From: Flaccisagitta enflata
Taxonomy: Eukaryota > Chaetognatha > Sagittoidea > Aphragmophora
DNA length: 64,000 nucleotides
NCBI GenBank assembly: GCA_965153355.1
Contig: OZ231126.1
Location: forward strand, 99,758,001-99,822,000
Reading direction: 5' to 3'
Part shown: positions 10,193 through 22,789 of the stretch, in pieces
How positions within the stretch are numbered: the stretch's first letter is position 1
Layout of the letters: every line of letters starts with the position of its first letter
Made by a program: the position numbers and the translations under genes
Notes under the pieces: generated by a model
What the model saw: only the letters and a program-made list of their open reading frames with translations
Database searches by the model: none
Told to the model about the DNA's origin: nothing

Positions 10193-10950
10193 AACAAGGC
10201 CGGTTACACGGCTACCGAAGTCGCGTGCGGGTAGGCAGGGGCGATAGATAGGTCGCCCCAGGGCAATGTGTGGTCAGCGATACCCGTTGCCCTGCTTTGC
10301 ATGATTGTGAATTGGAGTGGGAGGAAGCAGGGCAGCGGCCTCGAAGGGGACAAAGTACTGTAGAACACAGAAGGACTTTCCTTTGTCATTTCGTCCATTC
10401 ATCCAACCAACCGTCCAATTGCCCATTCTCCCCAGATTCAAGGCCTAAGAGAGCAGATTTCAGGCCTGAGAGGGTAGATTTCAGGCCTGAGAGGACAGAT
10501 TTCAAGCCTGAGAGGGCAGATTTCAGGCCTGAGAGGGAAGATTTCAAGCCTGAAAGGGCAGAGTTAGGGCCTGAGAGGGCAGATTTAGGGCCAAAGAGGG
10601 CAGATTTAAGGCCTGAGAGGGCAGTTTTAAGGCCAGAGAGGTCAAATTTCAGGCCAGGGAAGGCGGATTTCAGGCCAGAGAAGGCAGATTTCAGGCCAGA
10701 GAGGGGGGGGACGCACACACGCACACACGCACGCACGCACGAATGAACGAACAAATGGACAAACGAAAGTCCCACTGTGTTCTACAGGACTTCGTCCCCT
10801 TCGGGGCCACTGCCCAAAAAGGCTGACCCAAGCATTTGGGCAGGAGCAGTACCAGGAGTGCAAGAACCGCCCGTAATGCCAAAAAAGCTAACGCGGATTG
10901 ACGGACGAACCGACGGACATAGCGGGTTATAGAGTCACGTGCGAGCGACT
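10193..10950 (-). mobile_element. H-type element, GTCGCG family, split by an A-type insertion
   Basis: On the minus strand the 5' end is AGTCGCTCGCACGTGACTC at the right edge. The 3' end at the left is CGGCC followed by TTGTT, with the inverted copy CGCACGCGACTT. The halves match the uninterrupted relative at 37422-37618 (GATCATTTGGGCAGGAGCAG) once the A-type element 10250-10815 is removed. Confidence 0.65.
10250..10815 (-). mobile_element. A-type tandem-core element
   Basis: The left edge is the reverse of the 3' tail (AGGTCGCCCCAGGGCAAT, then GTCAGCGATACCCGTTGCCC) and the first arm (GTCCTGTAG/AACACAG-like). The core is a 21-bp minisatellite, GCCTGAGAGGGCAGATTTCA, of about 12 copies. The right edge is the second arm with GGACTTCGTCCCCTTCGGGG, ending GCCC before an A run. 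Because 21 bp is seven codons, long artefactual frames (SGLKSAL or RPERADF repeats) appear on both strands. Confidence 0.7.
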
Positions 10951-11036
10951 AAAAACTGTTTGCGTCACATCGCGACGACCCGATAGTCCTACAAAGACGA
11001 CGACATGCATCCCAGGAACAAACCCTAGGTGGAAAA

Positions 11037-11599
11037 CAGGTCGCCCAAGGGCAATACATGGTCAACGATACCCTTTGCCCTGCTTTGCATGGTTGTAAAT
11101 TAGAATGAGAGGCAGGGCAGCGGCCCCGAAGAGGACGAAGTCCTGTAGAACACAGGGGGACTTTTGTTTGTTTGTTCCTTCGTTTGTTTGTTCGTTTGTT
11201 TGTTCGTTTGTTCGTTCGTTCGTTCGTTCGTTCGTTCGTTCGTTCGTTCGTTCGTTTGTTCGTTCGTTCGTTCGTTCGTTCGTTCGTTCGTCTGTCCGTC
11301 TGTGCATCCCCCCCAGGCCCTGAGAGGGCAGATTTCAGGCCTGGGAGGGCAGATTTTAGGCTGGAGAGGACAGGTAACAGGTCTGAAAGGGCAAATTTCA
11401 GGCCTGAGAGGGCAGATTCAAGGCCTGAGAGGGCAGATTTCAGGCCTGAGAGGGCAGATTTTAGGCCTGAGAGGGCAGATTTCAGGCCTGAGAGGGCTTG
11501 GGGGGAACGCACGGACGGACAGACGAACGAACGAATGAACGGATGAACAAAAGTCCCCCTGTGTTGTACAGGACTTTGTCCCCTTTGGGGCCGCTGCCC
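11037..11599 (-). mobile_element. A-type tandem-core element with documented empty site
   Basis: Left edge CAGGTCGCCCAAGGGCAAT (reverse of the 3' tail), arm, a (GTTC)n run at 11163-11292, the 21-bp minisatellite, a complementary GAAC-rich run, the second arm, and GCCGCTGCCC. The inverted copy of the host at about 13553 lacks the element and keeps a plain A/T run. The A/T run and no other duplicated host text borders the insertion. Confidence 0.75.
11163..11292. repeat. (GTTC)n/(GTTT)n tetranucleotide run inside an A-type element
   Basis: About 130 bp of TTCG/TTTG units. The complementary GAAC/GGAC units on the other side of the minisatellite are much shorter. Confidence 0.9.
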
Positions 11600-11679
11600 A
11601 AAAAAGGCCAAGTGTTGTCAACCCCCTGACCATGTTGCACATTATATCAGGTATTATCAATTAGAGCCCAAAATAGAAT

Positions 11680-11934
11680 AGCAGCCCAAAGGCAGTAAGT
11701 GATCAGCAGTACCTGTGCCCTGCTTGAGTAGTATGTGATTTAGGTTGAGGGGGAGCAGGGCAGCGGCCCTAAAGGGAACAACACCGGGGGAATCTGTCCG
11801 TCCTTCCGTTTGCCTCCCCTCTGTCCCAGATGCCCTGTTATTCAAACTCTCATTGAATAACATGGAAAAATGACAAAAGGCAGTATATGGACAACAGTAC
11901 CTGTGCCCTTCTCAGATAATTTTTAGGCAGCGGC
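11680..11934 (-). mobile_element. Degenerate A/D-type fragments
   Basis: Pieces of the 3' tail (GTGATCAGCAGTACCTGTGCC), the arm (GCAGGGCAGCGGCCCTAAAG) and a short TTGAATAACATGG core occur, followed by a second tail-like piece at 11880-11920. No complete element can be drawn. Confidence 0.4.
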
Positions 11935-12455
11935 CCCGAAGGGGACAAAGTCCTGTAGAACACAGGGGGACTTTTGTTTGTCAATCTGTCCATTTGTCTG
12001 TGCGTCCGTGCGTCCCCCCCTGGCCCTCTCAGGACTGAAATCTGCCCTCTTAGGCCTGGAACTTACCCTCTCAGGCCTGAAATCAGCCCTCTCAGGCCTT
12101 GAATCTGCCCTCTTGGACCTGAAATCTGTCCTCTCAGGCCTGAAATCTGTTCTCAGGCCTAAAATCTGTCCACTAAGGCCTGAAATCTGCCCTCACAGAT
12201 TCAAGGCCTGAGAGGGCAGATTTCAGTCCTGAGAGGGTTAATTTCAGGCCTGAGAGGGCAGATATCAGGCCTGAGAGGGCCTGAGGGGGGAACGGACGGA
12301 CGGATGGAAGGGATGACGAACAAAAGTCCCCCTGTGTTCTACAGGACTTTGTCCCCTTTGGGGCCGCTGCCCTGCTTCCTCTTTCTCAATTTCACAATCA
12401 TGCAAAGCAGGGCAACGGGTATCGCTGACCACAAATTGCCCTTGGGCGACCTGTT
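11935..12455 (+). mobile_element. A-type tandem-core element, complete
   Basis: It begins after TTTT with AGGCAGCGGCCCCGAAGGGG and the arm through AACACAGGGGGAC. The minisatellite appears first in one orientation (CTCTCAGGCCTGAAATCTGC, 12025-12195) and then in the opposite one (12195-12280), so the core is itself palindromic. The second arm, the tail GGGCAACGGGTATCGCTGAC, the hairpin GCCC-TT-GGGC and GACCTGTT close it. Confidence 0.75.
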
Positions 12456-12469
12456 AAGTTAAGTTAAGG

Positions 12470-12941
12470 GGGAGCAGGCCAGGATATGGGTCTTAAGGCC
12501 AGAATTCGTCTCAGAGACCAATTTCTTGGGCTCAGAGGTCAAGATTTGAGTCTCTGAGGCCAGGATTTAGGTGCTTAAGGTCAAAACCTGGGTCTCAGAG
12601 GCCAGAATTAGGGTCCCAGAGGTCCAGTTCTTGGTCTCTAAGGCTAGGATGTGGGTTTAAGAAGCCAGAATCTAGGTATCAGAAGCCAGAATCTAGGTCT
12701 AAGGGGTCAAAATGATAGAACGCAGACCACAATTCAGGTTTTCTAGTCAGATTTGGACCCTTTTGTTTGGATTTGGGCTATTTTGCTTGGATTTGGGCCA
12801 TACAGTTTGGATTTGGGCCCCAAAGGAGATGAAGCTCTGAGGATGGGACAGGGGGGGACGGATGGACGAACGGTCAGATGGACGGAAGGACAGATTCCCC
12901 CTGTGTTCTACAGGACTTTGTCCCCTTTGGGGCTGCTGCCC
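12470..12941 (-). mobile_element. A-like element with 22-bp core, 3' end missing
   Basis: The core has about 15 diverged units such as TCTCAGAGGCCAGAATTAGG, followed by a TTTGGATTTGGGCC section shared with the core of 4243-4837. It ends with the arm CTGTGTTCTACAGGACTTTG and GCTGCCC before an A run. No 3' tail is seen at the left. Confidence 0.5.
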
Positions 12942-12949
12942 AAAAAATT

Positions 12950-13470
12950 GGCTTGGAAATATAGTACACAAAGCTTGTTAATAGCAAAAAATAATTCATT
13001 CTTAAGCTTTTTACATGCTTAAAAAAGGTAGTTACACTTTCAAAAACCTCAGAAAACTACTGAGCAGTGTGGCTATTGCTGTATAAATGCTTTTACCATA
13101 TATGCATATTAAGCTAGTTTGGTGGGAATCAACCCAATTAGCCAAAAAAAAAAGGCTAAAAAACAGCAAAAAAAAGTTTTTTGGCAAGAAATTACTAATA
13201 ATATTTTCAAAAATTCAAAAAACCATAAAAAAATGAATAACAACAGTAAAAATAGTAAAAAAAACCTGCATTTGTTGTTTTTTTAAAAATTTTTGGCTTT
13301 AATTTATACTAGCACTAGTTTAAAGGGGTGAAAATATTATTAAAGCAACCATAGCAACACTGTTCAACTGTTTTTTTTTCAAAGCTTTAGAAAGGAAAAC
13401 TATGATTTTTAACTTAGGAAATACTCATAAATGCTTTATTTTTGCTATCATTCAGCTACAAATTCTATAT
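12950..13470. other. AT-rich stretch, no gene seen
   Basis: Runs of A and T with short irregular repeats (AAAAAACC/GGTTTTTT-like). I cannot support any gene or defined element here. Confidence 0.4.
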
Positions 13471-13479
13471 TTAAAAGCC

Positions 13480-13605
13480 GATTTTTTTTTGGCTTTGATT
13501 GTACCTAACAAAATGTACAACATGCCTAGGGGGTTCACAACACTTGGCCTTTTTTTCTACCGAGGGTTTGTTCCTGGGATGCGTGACGACGGAAAAAACG
13601 GCATT
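13480..13605. repeat. Inverted partner of 10960-11671 (uninterrupted)
   Basis: Reads CACAACACTTGGCC, a T run, then GGGTTTGTTCCTGGGATGC. This is the inverted copy of the left host arm without the A-type insertion. Confidence 0.7.
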
Positions 13606-14159
13606 AAACAAATAATGCGGTGTTACAATATCACGGATGGGTGGGCGCCCTTCAACCTCTACCCCTCCAGCACACTCGCATGCACGCATACACGCACACG
13701 CTAACACAGCCCCGCGCCTTTTCACTCTTTTCGACTTTTGGGTTACGGATTGACGGATGGATGGACGGATGGACAGACGGAGGGACGGACAAAGTTTCGA
13801 ATAGAATCGCTAGTTCGCAACTAAAAATGCTAACACACGATTTCAACTGCTGAGCAGACCCATACAAAGAGTTTGAGTACCCATGAGAGTTAGTTGACAG
13901 ATTTTTGACAACACGCTCAGCCGGAGCCACAGGATTACCGTATTTTCTCCATAAAGCGCCCCCCTTCCAAAAAGCGCCCCCCCTTTTTTTCTTAGTGTCA
14001 CACTCTTCAGAAAAGATTTGCAAAGTAAAATGATGTAAAAACATAACACAATGAGCTATTTTCACTGACTTTCTTACAGATATATGCAATGAATATCTCT
14101 TTCACGTCAAATTTAGCATTTTGATTGCCTTTCAAGAAAAATATGGATCAAATACTTTT

Positions 14160-14455
14160 TAAGTGCGTCCTCGCACTTCTATAAGAGGTCATGTCCGTCG
14201 GTTGGTTGGTCGGTCGGTCGGTTGGTCGGTTGGTTGGTAACGCAAACGTTTGAAATGCGCAAAACGGCTCATTCTGACGTGTTTCTTCATTCCTATCACC
14301 TTTCATGCCTTACCACATTCATTTTCATCCATCCATTCATTCATTCATTCATTCATTCATTCATTCATTCATTCATTCATTCATTCATCAAAAACGTTCA
14401 TTCACAAGTTCTTAATCAAGCGAGGCGCACTTATTGGCCTTAACTTGGCCTTGTT
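14160..14455 (+). mobile_element. H-type element, AAGTGCG family
   Basis: It starts after TTTTT with the hairpin AAGTGCG-TCCT-CGCACTT and CTATAAGAGG, then GTCGGTTGG runs. A (TCAT)n microsatellite (14333-14388) lies inside. The 3' side has the inverted copy CGCACTT, the perfect hairpin GGCC-TTAACTT-GGCC and TTGTT. Confidence 0.75.
14333..14388. repeat. (TCAT)n microsatellite
   Basis: About 14 units of CATT inside the H-type element at 14160. Confidence 0.95.
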
Positions 14456-14737
14456 ATCTTTAATACAAAGGGGGCGCTATTTAGAGGGTGAAAAAGCAAA
14501 GTCATATTCCAATTTCAAAAGCGCCCGGGGCGCTTTTTAGAGAAAATACGGTAGTTTGAAAAAAAGAAACTTAGTTTTCTGAAGAAACAAATAAATCGGT
14601 TGCAATTTTTTCAGCCGCGATGATGCCCTTTGCTTATGTTCTCTTTCCCATCATCGGCATGGTCTCTCAATGTCTAATTGTCTAAAACGGTCTTCGTCCG
14701 TCCGTCAGTTCTCATGTTAGTCCATCCATCCATTTTT

Positions 14738-15038
14738 AGATGCGTCCGTCAGGAACGCATCTCTATAAGAGGGTCTGTCCGTCCGTCCGTCCGTCCGTCG
14801 GTCCGTCCGTCGGTCCGTCCGTCGGTCGGTCGGTCGGTCCGTTACGCCTGTGCAAAAACCCCGTTTCTCGGCTGTTTTTAACCGCGTCGGGATCCTACAC
14901 TGAAACAAATGATCAACCAACATGTTTTGAGAGTCTTTTCACCCGTCTGTTCGTCCATCTGTCTCTCTATACATATGTCGCATGATCAATACACGATGAG
15001 ACACAGCCCGGACGCATCTTTGCCCGGTCGGGCTTGTT
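14738..15038 (+). mobile_element. H-type element, GATGCGTCC family
   Basis: Starts after TTTTT with AGATGCGTCC and AACGCATCTCTATAAGAGGG, then GTCC/GTCG runs. Ends with the inverted copy GGACGCATC, the hairpin GCCCG-GT-CGGGC and TTGTT. Confidence 0.8.
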
Positions 15039-15250
15039 AGATGTGGACACACAACTCTATAGAAGGCTTTGTCTGTCCATTGGTCCGTTGGTCCGTCCGT
15101 CCGTGGTGATCAAATCGAAGAGTGTGAAAACGCGCATTTATGATACTGCAGTTATGATTTTCTGTGTGTAATCGAGATGGGGTGGGGGAGGGTATGGATG
15201 GGAGTTGTATGCCCCTGCCCACCCGTTATTATGACCCCGCGTCACTTGTT
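15039..15250 (+). mobile_element. H-type element, GTTGCGGAC-like family
   Basis: It begins directly after the TTGTT of the previous element with AGATGTGGACACACAACTC and CTATAGAAGGC. The 3' part matches 45107-45310 (GTATGCCCCTGCCCACCCGT) and ends GACCCCGCGTCACTTGTT. The subterminal inverted copy has decayed. Confidence 0.65.
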
Positions 15251-15335
15251 TATCCGTCAGTTATTTTGTTGATCACTCGATATACTCTTGGTTTTCTCAT
15301 TCCCGGATCTTTGTCCTTTCTCCACTCATCTTTTT

Positions 15336-15621
15336 AAATGCGTCCGTCAGCAATGCATCTCTATAAGAGGGTTCGCCAGTCTGTCCGTCAGTCAGTCCGT
15401 CCGTCTGTCCGTCCGTTACGCCTGTGCTAAAACCGCGTTTCTCGGCTGTTTTTGGCCACGGTGAGATCCTATACTGAAACAAATGATCAATCGACAAGTT
15501 TTGAGAGCCTCATTTACTACTTTTCACCCGTTTGTTTGTCCATCTGTCTCTTCATATATGTCACATGATCAATACACGCAAAGAGACAGTCCGGACGCAT
15601 CGTTGTCCGGTTGGGCTTGTT
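15336..15621 (+). mobile_element. H-type element, GATGCGTCC family
   Basis: Starts after TTTTT with AAATGCGTCC and ends with GGACGCATC, the G-U-containing hairpin GTCCG-GT-TGGGC, and TTGTT. The interior (CTGTGCTAAAACCGCGTTTC) matches 14738-15038. Confidence 0.78.
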
Positions 15622-15624
15622 TTT

Positions 15625-15874
15625 AGATGCGTCCTCGCATCTTTATGAGAGGGTCTTTCCGTCCGTCCGTCCGTCCGTCCGTCCGTCACGCCTCCTTGGA
15701 AATCGCAGTTTTTGGCACTTTTCAGCCGCGAGGGTGTCATGTATCTAGTCGTTAGGATATTTCAAGAGCCTCTTCGATACTATGTCGTCATCTGTTTGTC
15801 CATCCAAGTCTAGCGCCAAAGTCAATACACGCAGAGACACAGTCAGGACGCATCGTTGCCTGGTCGGGCTTGTT
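15625..15874 (+). mobile_element. H-type element, GATGCGTCC family
   Basis: It follows the preceding element after three T residues. 5' hairpin AGATGCG-TCCT-CGCATCT; 3' inverted copy GGACGCATC; hairpin GCCTG-GT-CGGGC; TTGTT. Confidence 0.8.
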
Positions 15875-15938
15875 TCATTTTCCATCTGGGTTCATGGATG
15901 GTTTTTCTACCCAATTTGTTATTTGAATCTACTAAGTA

Positions 15939-16363
15939 CACTCTTTTTTTTTATAAGAACGTCATTTTTTTTTTTGAAGGCTTCATGTTCTTATTTTCAA
16001 AGCCAAATGAAGCCTTTAACGTTCTTAGAGCGTTCTTAATTTTAAATGCTAAATAAACTATAAGAAACCTTATAATTTACTATTACTCAATTATACTAAA
16101 TATATTTCTATAAAATATTGTTAAAACAAAAGCAAGTCATTAAAGTCTGGGGATATTTTTATGATATTTTTTCAAAAATTATAAGATCTCACCTTAATTA
16201 TACTAAAATTCAAGTGTTTTCTTTATGTTTTTTTTATATTATCATAAACAAAATTTTTTTCTCAAGATTTGAAGCCTTCAAATGTTCTTACGATGTTCTT
16301 AATTTTAGGGCCAATTGAAGCCTTCACGTTCTTATAAACTAGGTTCTTATAAAAAAAAGAGTG
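15939..16363. mobile_element. TA-flanked MITE, CACTC-T9-ATAAGAAC termini
   Basis: The ends are inverted (CACTC, a T run, ATAAGAAC; and GTTCTTAT, an A run, GAGTG). TA duplications lie at 15937-15938 and 16364-16365. Inside, GAAGGCTTCA and GAAGCCTTCA motifs with GTTCTTA recur. 425 bp, non-coding. Confidence 0.7.
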
Positions 16364-16449
16364 TAACCAACAACATAATCTTCGCATCCACCGTCACTTT
16401 TTATGGCGATCGAATTAAACGACAAAAGAATCGTAACTGCATATTCAGT

Positions 16450-16612
16450 GGAAAAGAAAAGAAAAGAAAAGAAAAGAAAAGAAAAGAAAAGAAAAGAAAA
16501 GGAAAGGAAAGTGAAAGAAAAGAAAAGAAAAGAAAAGAAAAGAAAGGAAAAGAAAAGAAAAGAAAAGAAAAGAAAAGAAAAGAAAAGAAAAGAAAAGAAA
16601 AGAAAAGAAAAG
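16450..16612. repeat. (AAAAG)n microsatellite
   Basis: Pentanucleotide run of about 160 bp with a few GGAAA interruptions. Confidence 0.95.
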
Positions 16613-16746
16613 AGAGGAAAACAAACATGGGGAAAGCAAAAGACATTAACAATGGCTGTACCTATTTTCGGCACAAAGGCTTTGTCAAAGCTTTTCTTTG
16701 TCACTCTTGTCCGGGCTTTGTTGAGGGGAACTGAAAACCGCCTGCA

Positions 16747-16892
16747 ACGTAACGTAACGTAACGTAACGTAGAGAGACAGAGACAGAGAGAGACAGAGAG
16801 AGACAGAGATAGAGAAAGAGACAGAGACAGAGAAAGAGACAGAGAAAGAGACAGAGAAAGAGAAAGAGACAGAGACAGAGACGGAGACAGAG
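16747..16892. repeat. (ACGTA)n then (GAGACA)n microsatellites
   Basis: Five ACGTA units, then about 120 bp of GAGACA/GAGAAA hexamer units. Confidence 0.9.
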
Positions 16893-17315
16893 GCACCCTG
16901 GGAGGTAAAGTTAAAAAAAATCAGTGTTTTAGAAAAATATTTTGACAATGTTGAATTTAACCAGCCATTGACAGACAAAGTACAAACATTTTGGTCAAAG
17001 AAATCCCTCTTTCCGACAAAGGGGGGGGGGGGCCGGGGAATGATGGGGGTTTAGCTGATGGTGTAATATGGGGAAAGATGGTGATTTAGCTGATGATAGC
17101 ACACGTACAAATGATACACTGACATAAAAGACATTGATGTCTTTTACAAGGGGTGTCAAAGGAGATACAGGACATGCATTTGCCCTGAGTAAGACAGAAG
17201 TTACATACTTTTTGCCCATTTCTTACGGAATAATGAACCAAAAAAACATTGCAGCCATTTCCGATGGAGTTGAGACCTATATAGTATATAGACGCTCGCA
17301 AAAATCCTGGGTCTG

Positions 17316-18960
<1,645 letters not shown>

Positions 18961-19242
18961 GTGAGATTCATTAATCTAGCTGAAGTATTTCTTTCGGTTT
19001 TCCGCTTCTTCCTTCCGTCATTTAGGTTTAACCGACAAAGGTCAGCTTCCATTACGCCTGTCAGGATGCCTAAAGTGGTGAAAATCACCCAATGCAATGC
19101 AATTGGTTCATTGCCAAAGATTTTTTAAATTCGCTACAGCACAACTATCAATACAACCAGGAACCATCTTTAGGATGAAGTTAAAGTTTGCATTGAATCA
19201 TCATTTGAATCTATATTCTATGGAAACTTCAGAGTCATCCTT

Positions 19243-19690
19243 AACTAGTCATCCAAGGATCGCACATGGTCAGCGGCGCCCGAATGCCCTGCTTTGGAGG
19301 ATTAATAAAGGTTTCCATGAGATAGGCATGCCTAGTGTGGCTGATGTCCCAGACACAGGGGTGAATCTCCAGCTATCCTTAGAGGGCATATGAGGCCTTG
19401 GTAGCAACTTTCTATGTTATTCAATAGGAATTTTGCATTTTTTCGATTTCTCGTCAATTTACTATGTTATTCAATAGGAATTTTTCATTTTTTCAATTTC
19501 TCATTAATTTTCTATTTTATTCAATAGGAATTTTGCATTTTTCGCAATTTTCCTTAATTTTCTATGTTATTCAATGGGAAATATTCATTTTTTTTACTTT
19601 TTTGTAAATTTTTCATATTATTCAATGGAAAGTTTGTATTTTGTCAATTTCTCATGTTATTCAATGGGAATTTGAGGCTTGAGAAGCTTC
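19243..19690 (-). mobile_element. D-type element, 3' part and core
   Basis: The left edge AACTAGTCATCCAAGGATCG is the reverse of the D tail, which forms the hairpin ATCC-TT-GGAT followed by GACTAGTT. An ACACAGGGGTGAAT arm remnant follows, then a core of about 60-bp units containing CTATGTTATTCAATAGGAAT. The 5' end is not recognisable. Confidence 0.5.
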
Positions 19691-21085
19691 CTCGACTCCC
19701 GAAGGAATGATAACAGTGAAGTCAAGACAAAAACGATGTAATCAACGGGATAATGCCAAGCGATAAAGCTGAATGATGGTAAAAGAGACGATAAAGAAGG
19801 AAAAATGTCATAAATATTGGTCTAATGAGCAAAAATAGGGCTAAAAATCCTCTAATGATCGTAATGATAATAGTATGAAACGCCGGCTAACGAGATAAAA
19901 CGCGATCTAACGTAAATATACAAGATAAAATGCGGTATAAAACGCGATATTACATAGCTACTCACCTAAGATAGTAACAAATTGATGAAAATGTGCGTGT
20001 CTGGGAAAAAATAATCGTAACTCGATAATTTTGTAACAGGTCTCACAAAATTAGGCGGAAAAGTAAAATGATCAATATAGATAGTAAAAATACCTCAGCA
20101 TGATGAAATTTGGACGGGAGATAGCTAAGACCCAGCATTTTTGATTAATAGCAAAGGCGTTAAGTGACTTTCCATGCAGTAGGCGTGATGGAGTGGTGTT
20201 TTACCAAAAGGTGAGTTGTCAGATTATTGCTGATTTTAACGAAAAAACGCAAGGGAAAATCGCGATCGTCCGCTATTAAGAATAAGATGTGAATGCAAAA
20301 ATCGCCATTTATCATGTAATGATGATGCAGAAAGTTTAATCAGCAGATAAAGCAGAATTGACAGCAGTTGAGGAATTGAAGGTGAAGTCGAGCATAAACA
20401 AAAAGAATAGTGTGTCAATGCCAAATTTGTTTGTTTTTGACTCATCAGTATATTTACATTCATTAAGGGATAGCCATTTCCTTTTTTGGGCATTTTTCGC
20501 ATTATGTTGATAAAATCAACTATAAATTAAAAGATATACATCACTGGGATTGATTATATTCTATTTTTATCCTTCTTTTCAACGTGGTTTTCATCTCTTC
20601 TCCCACCCAGGACACCGTTGGTAATATCTCTCTCCGCATCGCATATGAATGCCGTCAAAGAATGTTCGAATTTTCGGGATTCAAGATTCCAGAACTGAAC
20701 TAATGGAAAGTTCGAGAACCATCACGACGCAAGAAAATGGGCGTGGAAAATCAAACCAATCAGCTAAGCAAATACAACAAATGAGCAACCAGATCATGCC
20801 AATCACTAAGCCAAAGAGGATATAATAGATGTGGAAGGTACACTGACTGTTGAAGGCTAGCAGATTCCCTTTTCACCATGTGTATACTCTTCTTTAGTTT
20901 CTTTCTGTCCTAAGTAATTTTCTGTAAGGTAATTATAAATCTATGTTTTGATCGATTAATACAGGTAATTATTTTCTTCCTTTAGTTTCGCTCAGTCCTT
21001 AGTAATTTTCTATGAGGTAATGACAAACCCACATTTTAAAATCAACTACCGGTGATCAGCAAAATCTACTCTCCTCGTTTTGTCC
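19691..21085. other. Apparently unique AT-rich sequence, no gene supported
   Basis: No splice-framed open frame or repeat structure recognised. Scattered CGATAAAA/GATAAAACG-like short motifs recur at 19780-19960. Confidence 0.4.
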
Positions 21086-21089
21086 ATAG

Positions 21090-21375
21090 ACTGTGTAGGA
21101 CACAGGGGTGAATTTCCAGACGTCCTGAGAGGGCCTTGGTAGCAACTTTCCGTATTATTCAATGGAAGTTTTGCTTTTTTTAATTTCTCATCAATTTACC
21201 ACGTTATTCAATGGGAATTTTACATTTTTCTCAAATTTCATTAATTTTCTATGTTATTCAATGGGAATCATGCTATTTTTCCCTTTTTTGTAAATTTTCT
21301 ATGTTATTCAATGGGAAGTTTGTATTTTGTTAATTTCCCATGTTATTCAATGTAAATTTGAGGCTTGGAGGCTTT
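21090..21375 (-). mobile_element. D-type core fragment
   Basis: A GTAGGACACAGGGGTGAATT arm is followed by four or five units with ATGTTATTCAATGGGAAT, as in 19380-19680. Confidence 0.5.
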
Positions 21376-21689
21376 GTGACTATTGGATTTATAGAGACAC
21401 ATGTGATGCATGACGCCTGTACTCCACCCTCAGAACTGAGGCAGAGATCGGGCCTTTTGGGGCCAAAGTGTCAAAAGGCTTCATGAATCAGGCTTGAATT
21501 TACCTATATGGAAAAAGAAGTGGGGCCAGAGACACTACTGCAACAGAGCTAAACAGAATTTTCTGCTAGGAATCAGAGGCTGTCTCTAGGCTATTTCACC
21601 ATTAATCAACATCGCAATAATAAATATTATTGATAAAACGCTAGCCAAGGCAACTCTGGGGATACTCCGGCATAAATTTATTTCAATGA

Positions 21690-21990
21690 GTTCACCCTAA
21701 GGATAATTAGGACAACATTTGGACAACTTTAGGACAACTGAGACAACTTAAGGACAATTTCAGGTAAACTCTGGGACATCTCTGGGATAACTCTGGGACA
21801 ATTCAGGTAAAACCAATGAACATTTTTCAAAAAAAATTTTTGCTGAGAGAGTTTCTTCATATATTGGAGTAAGCTACTTACATCTTTAGGACAACTTCAG
21901 GACAAGTCTGGGACAACTGTAGGACAACTAGGACTAGTCATTGAATGCTCTGGGACATGTAAGGGACAAGCAAGGTATTGGGAAAGAAGC
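21690..21990. repeat. Degenerate GGACAACTTTA-type short-period repeat
   Basis: Units such as GGACAACTTTAGGACAACTG and CTGGGACAACTC recur irregularly, interrupted at about 21810-21880. Confidence 0.5.
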
Positions 21991-22789
21991 TCCTGTAGAT
22001 AATTAAACAATCAGAATCAACAGAATTTTACAAAAAAAAGATACAATTTGTGCATTGACTTTAAGTGGCATTTACTGTACTCTTACAATACGGATTTTTT
22101 TGCCCCTATTTTTCCGACCTCCTCCATAGCGTTGGTGAACACCATGCGAAGTCTCATGACATGGTATTTTCATGATGCTTCTTCCGAAGTCTCTCGAAGT
22201 GTGGACAGACAAAAATTAAAACAACATTACAATCACAATGATTGACAAGCAACAAAACAGTTAGTTGTTTTCCCTGGATATACAAGAAAAACCCCCCCTG
22301 CCTTCACCTCACCTGTTGTTGTGTGAGAAGCGGGTGAATAGAAGCCATTCTGATTTCCACTTGAAAACATGAGGTGGGGCAATCCAATCAGTACGGCGTC
22401 AGCGTCTTTAAGTGGTGGAGATAGCTACTGAAACAACAATTGTGCGAAAATAATGTTCAACAATCAAATAGTAGAAAATTATGACGAAAAAACTTTTTTT
22501 CTCCAAAACCCCAATTATTGGTATTAATCGATGCATAATAACAAGGCCTTTCGATTGATACCCCATAATGCATATTAGAACTTCTTTTCTAACATATTCA
22601 GCGCTATATTGCCTTGGCGCCGTTCTCGCCAGTCTGTTATGTTACTTTCTACGGATTGAAATTCATTTGGCGATGAAAATTTCCATTTGGCGATGAAAAT
22701 TTGACTTAAAACATGCAGGGTTTCCTTCCAAAATGAATTTGTCACATCACCCACCCACTACTTCCCTACAAATACTCACTTAAGCCGTA
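21991..22789. other. No gene or repeat recognised
   Basis: A short duplication of ATTTGGCGATGAAAATTT occurs near 22666-22692. Otherwise nothing that I can support. Confidence 0.4.

Larger units (their letters stand above)
10960..11671. repeat. Inverted-repeat host sequence, left arm (interrupted)
   Basis: 10990-11036 and 11600-11671 together match 13490-13600 in inverted orientation (GCATCCCAGGAACAAACCCT, then GGCCAAGTGTTGT). The A-type element 11037-11599 splits this copy only. Confidence 0.7.
13938..14551. mobile_element. TA-flanked MITE, CCGTATTTTCTC termini, with nested H-type element
   Basis: The left end CCGTATTTTCTCCATAAAGC and right end GCTTTTTAGAGAAAATACGG are mutually inverted. 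TA lies at 13936-13937 and 14552-14553. The interior matches the inverted, uninterrupted relative 62425-62750 (TCAAATTTAGCATTT; AAAGCGCCCGGGGCGC). The extra length here is mostly the H-type element 14160-14455. Confidence 0.75.
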
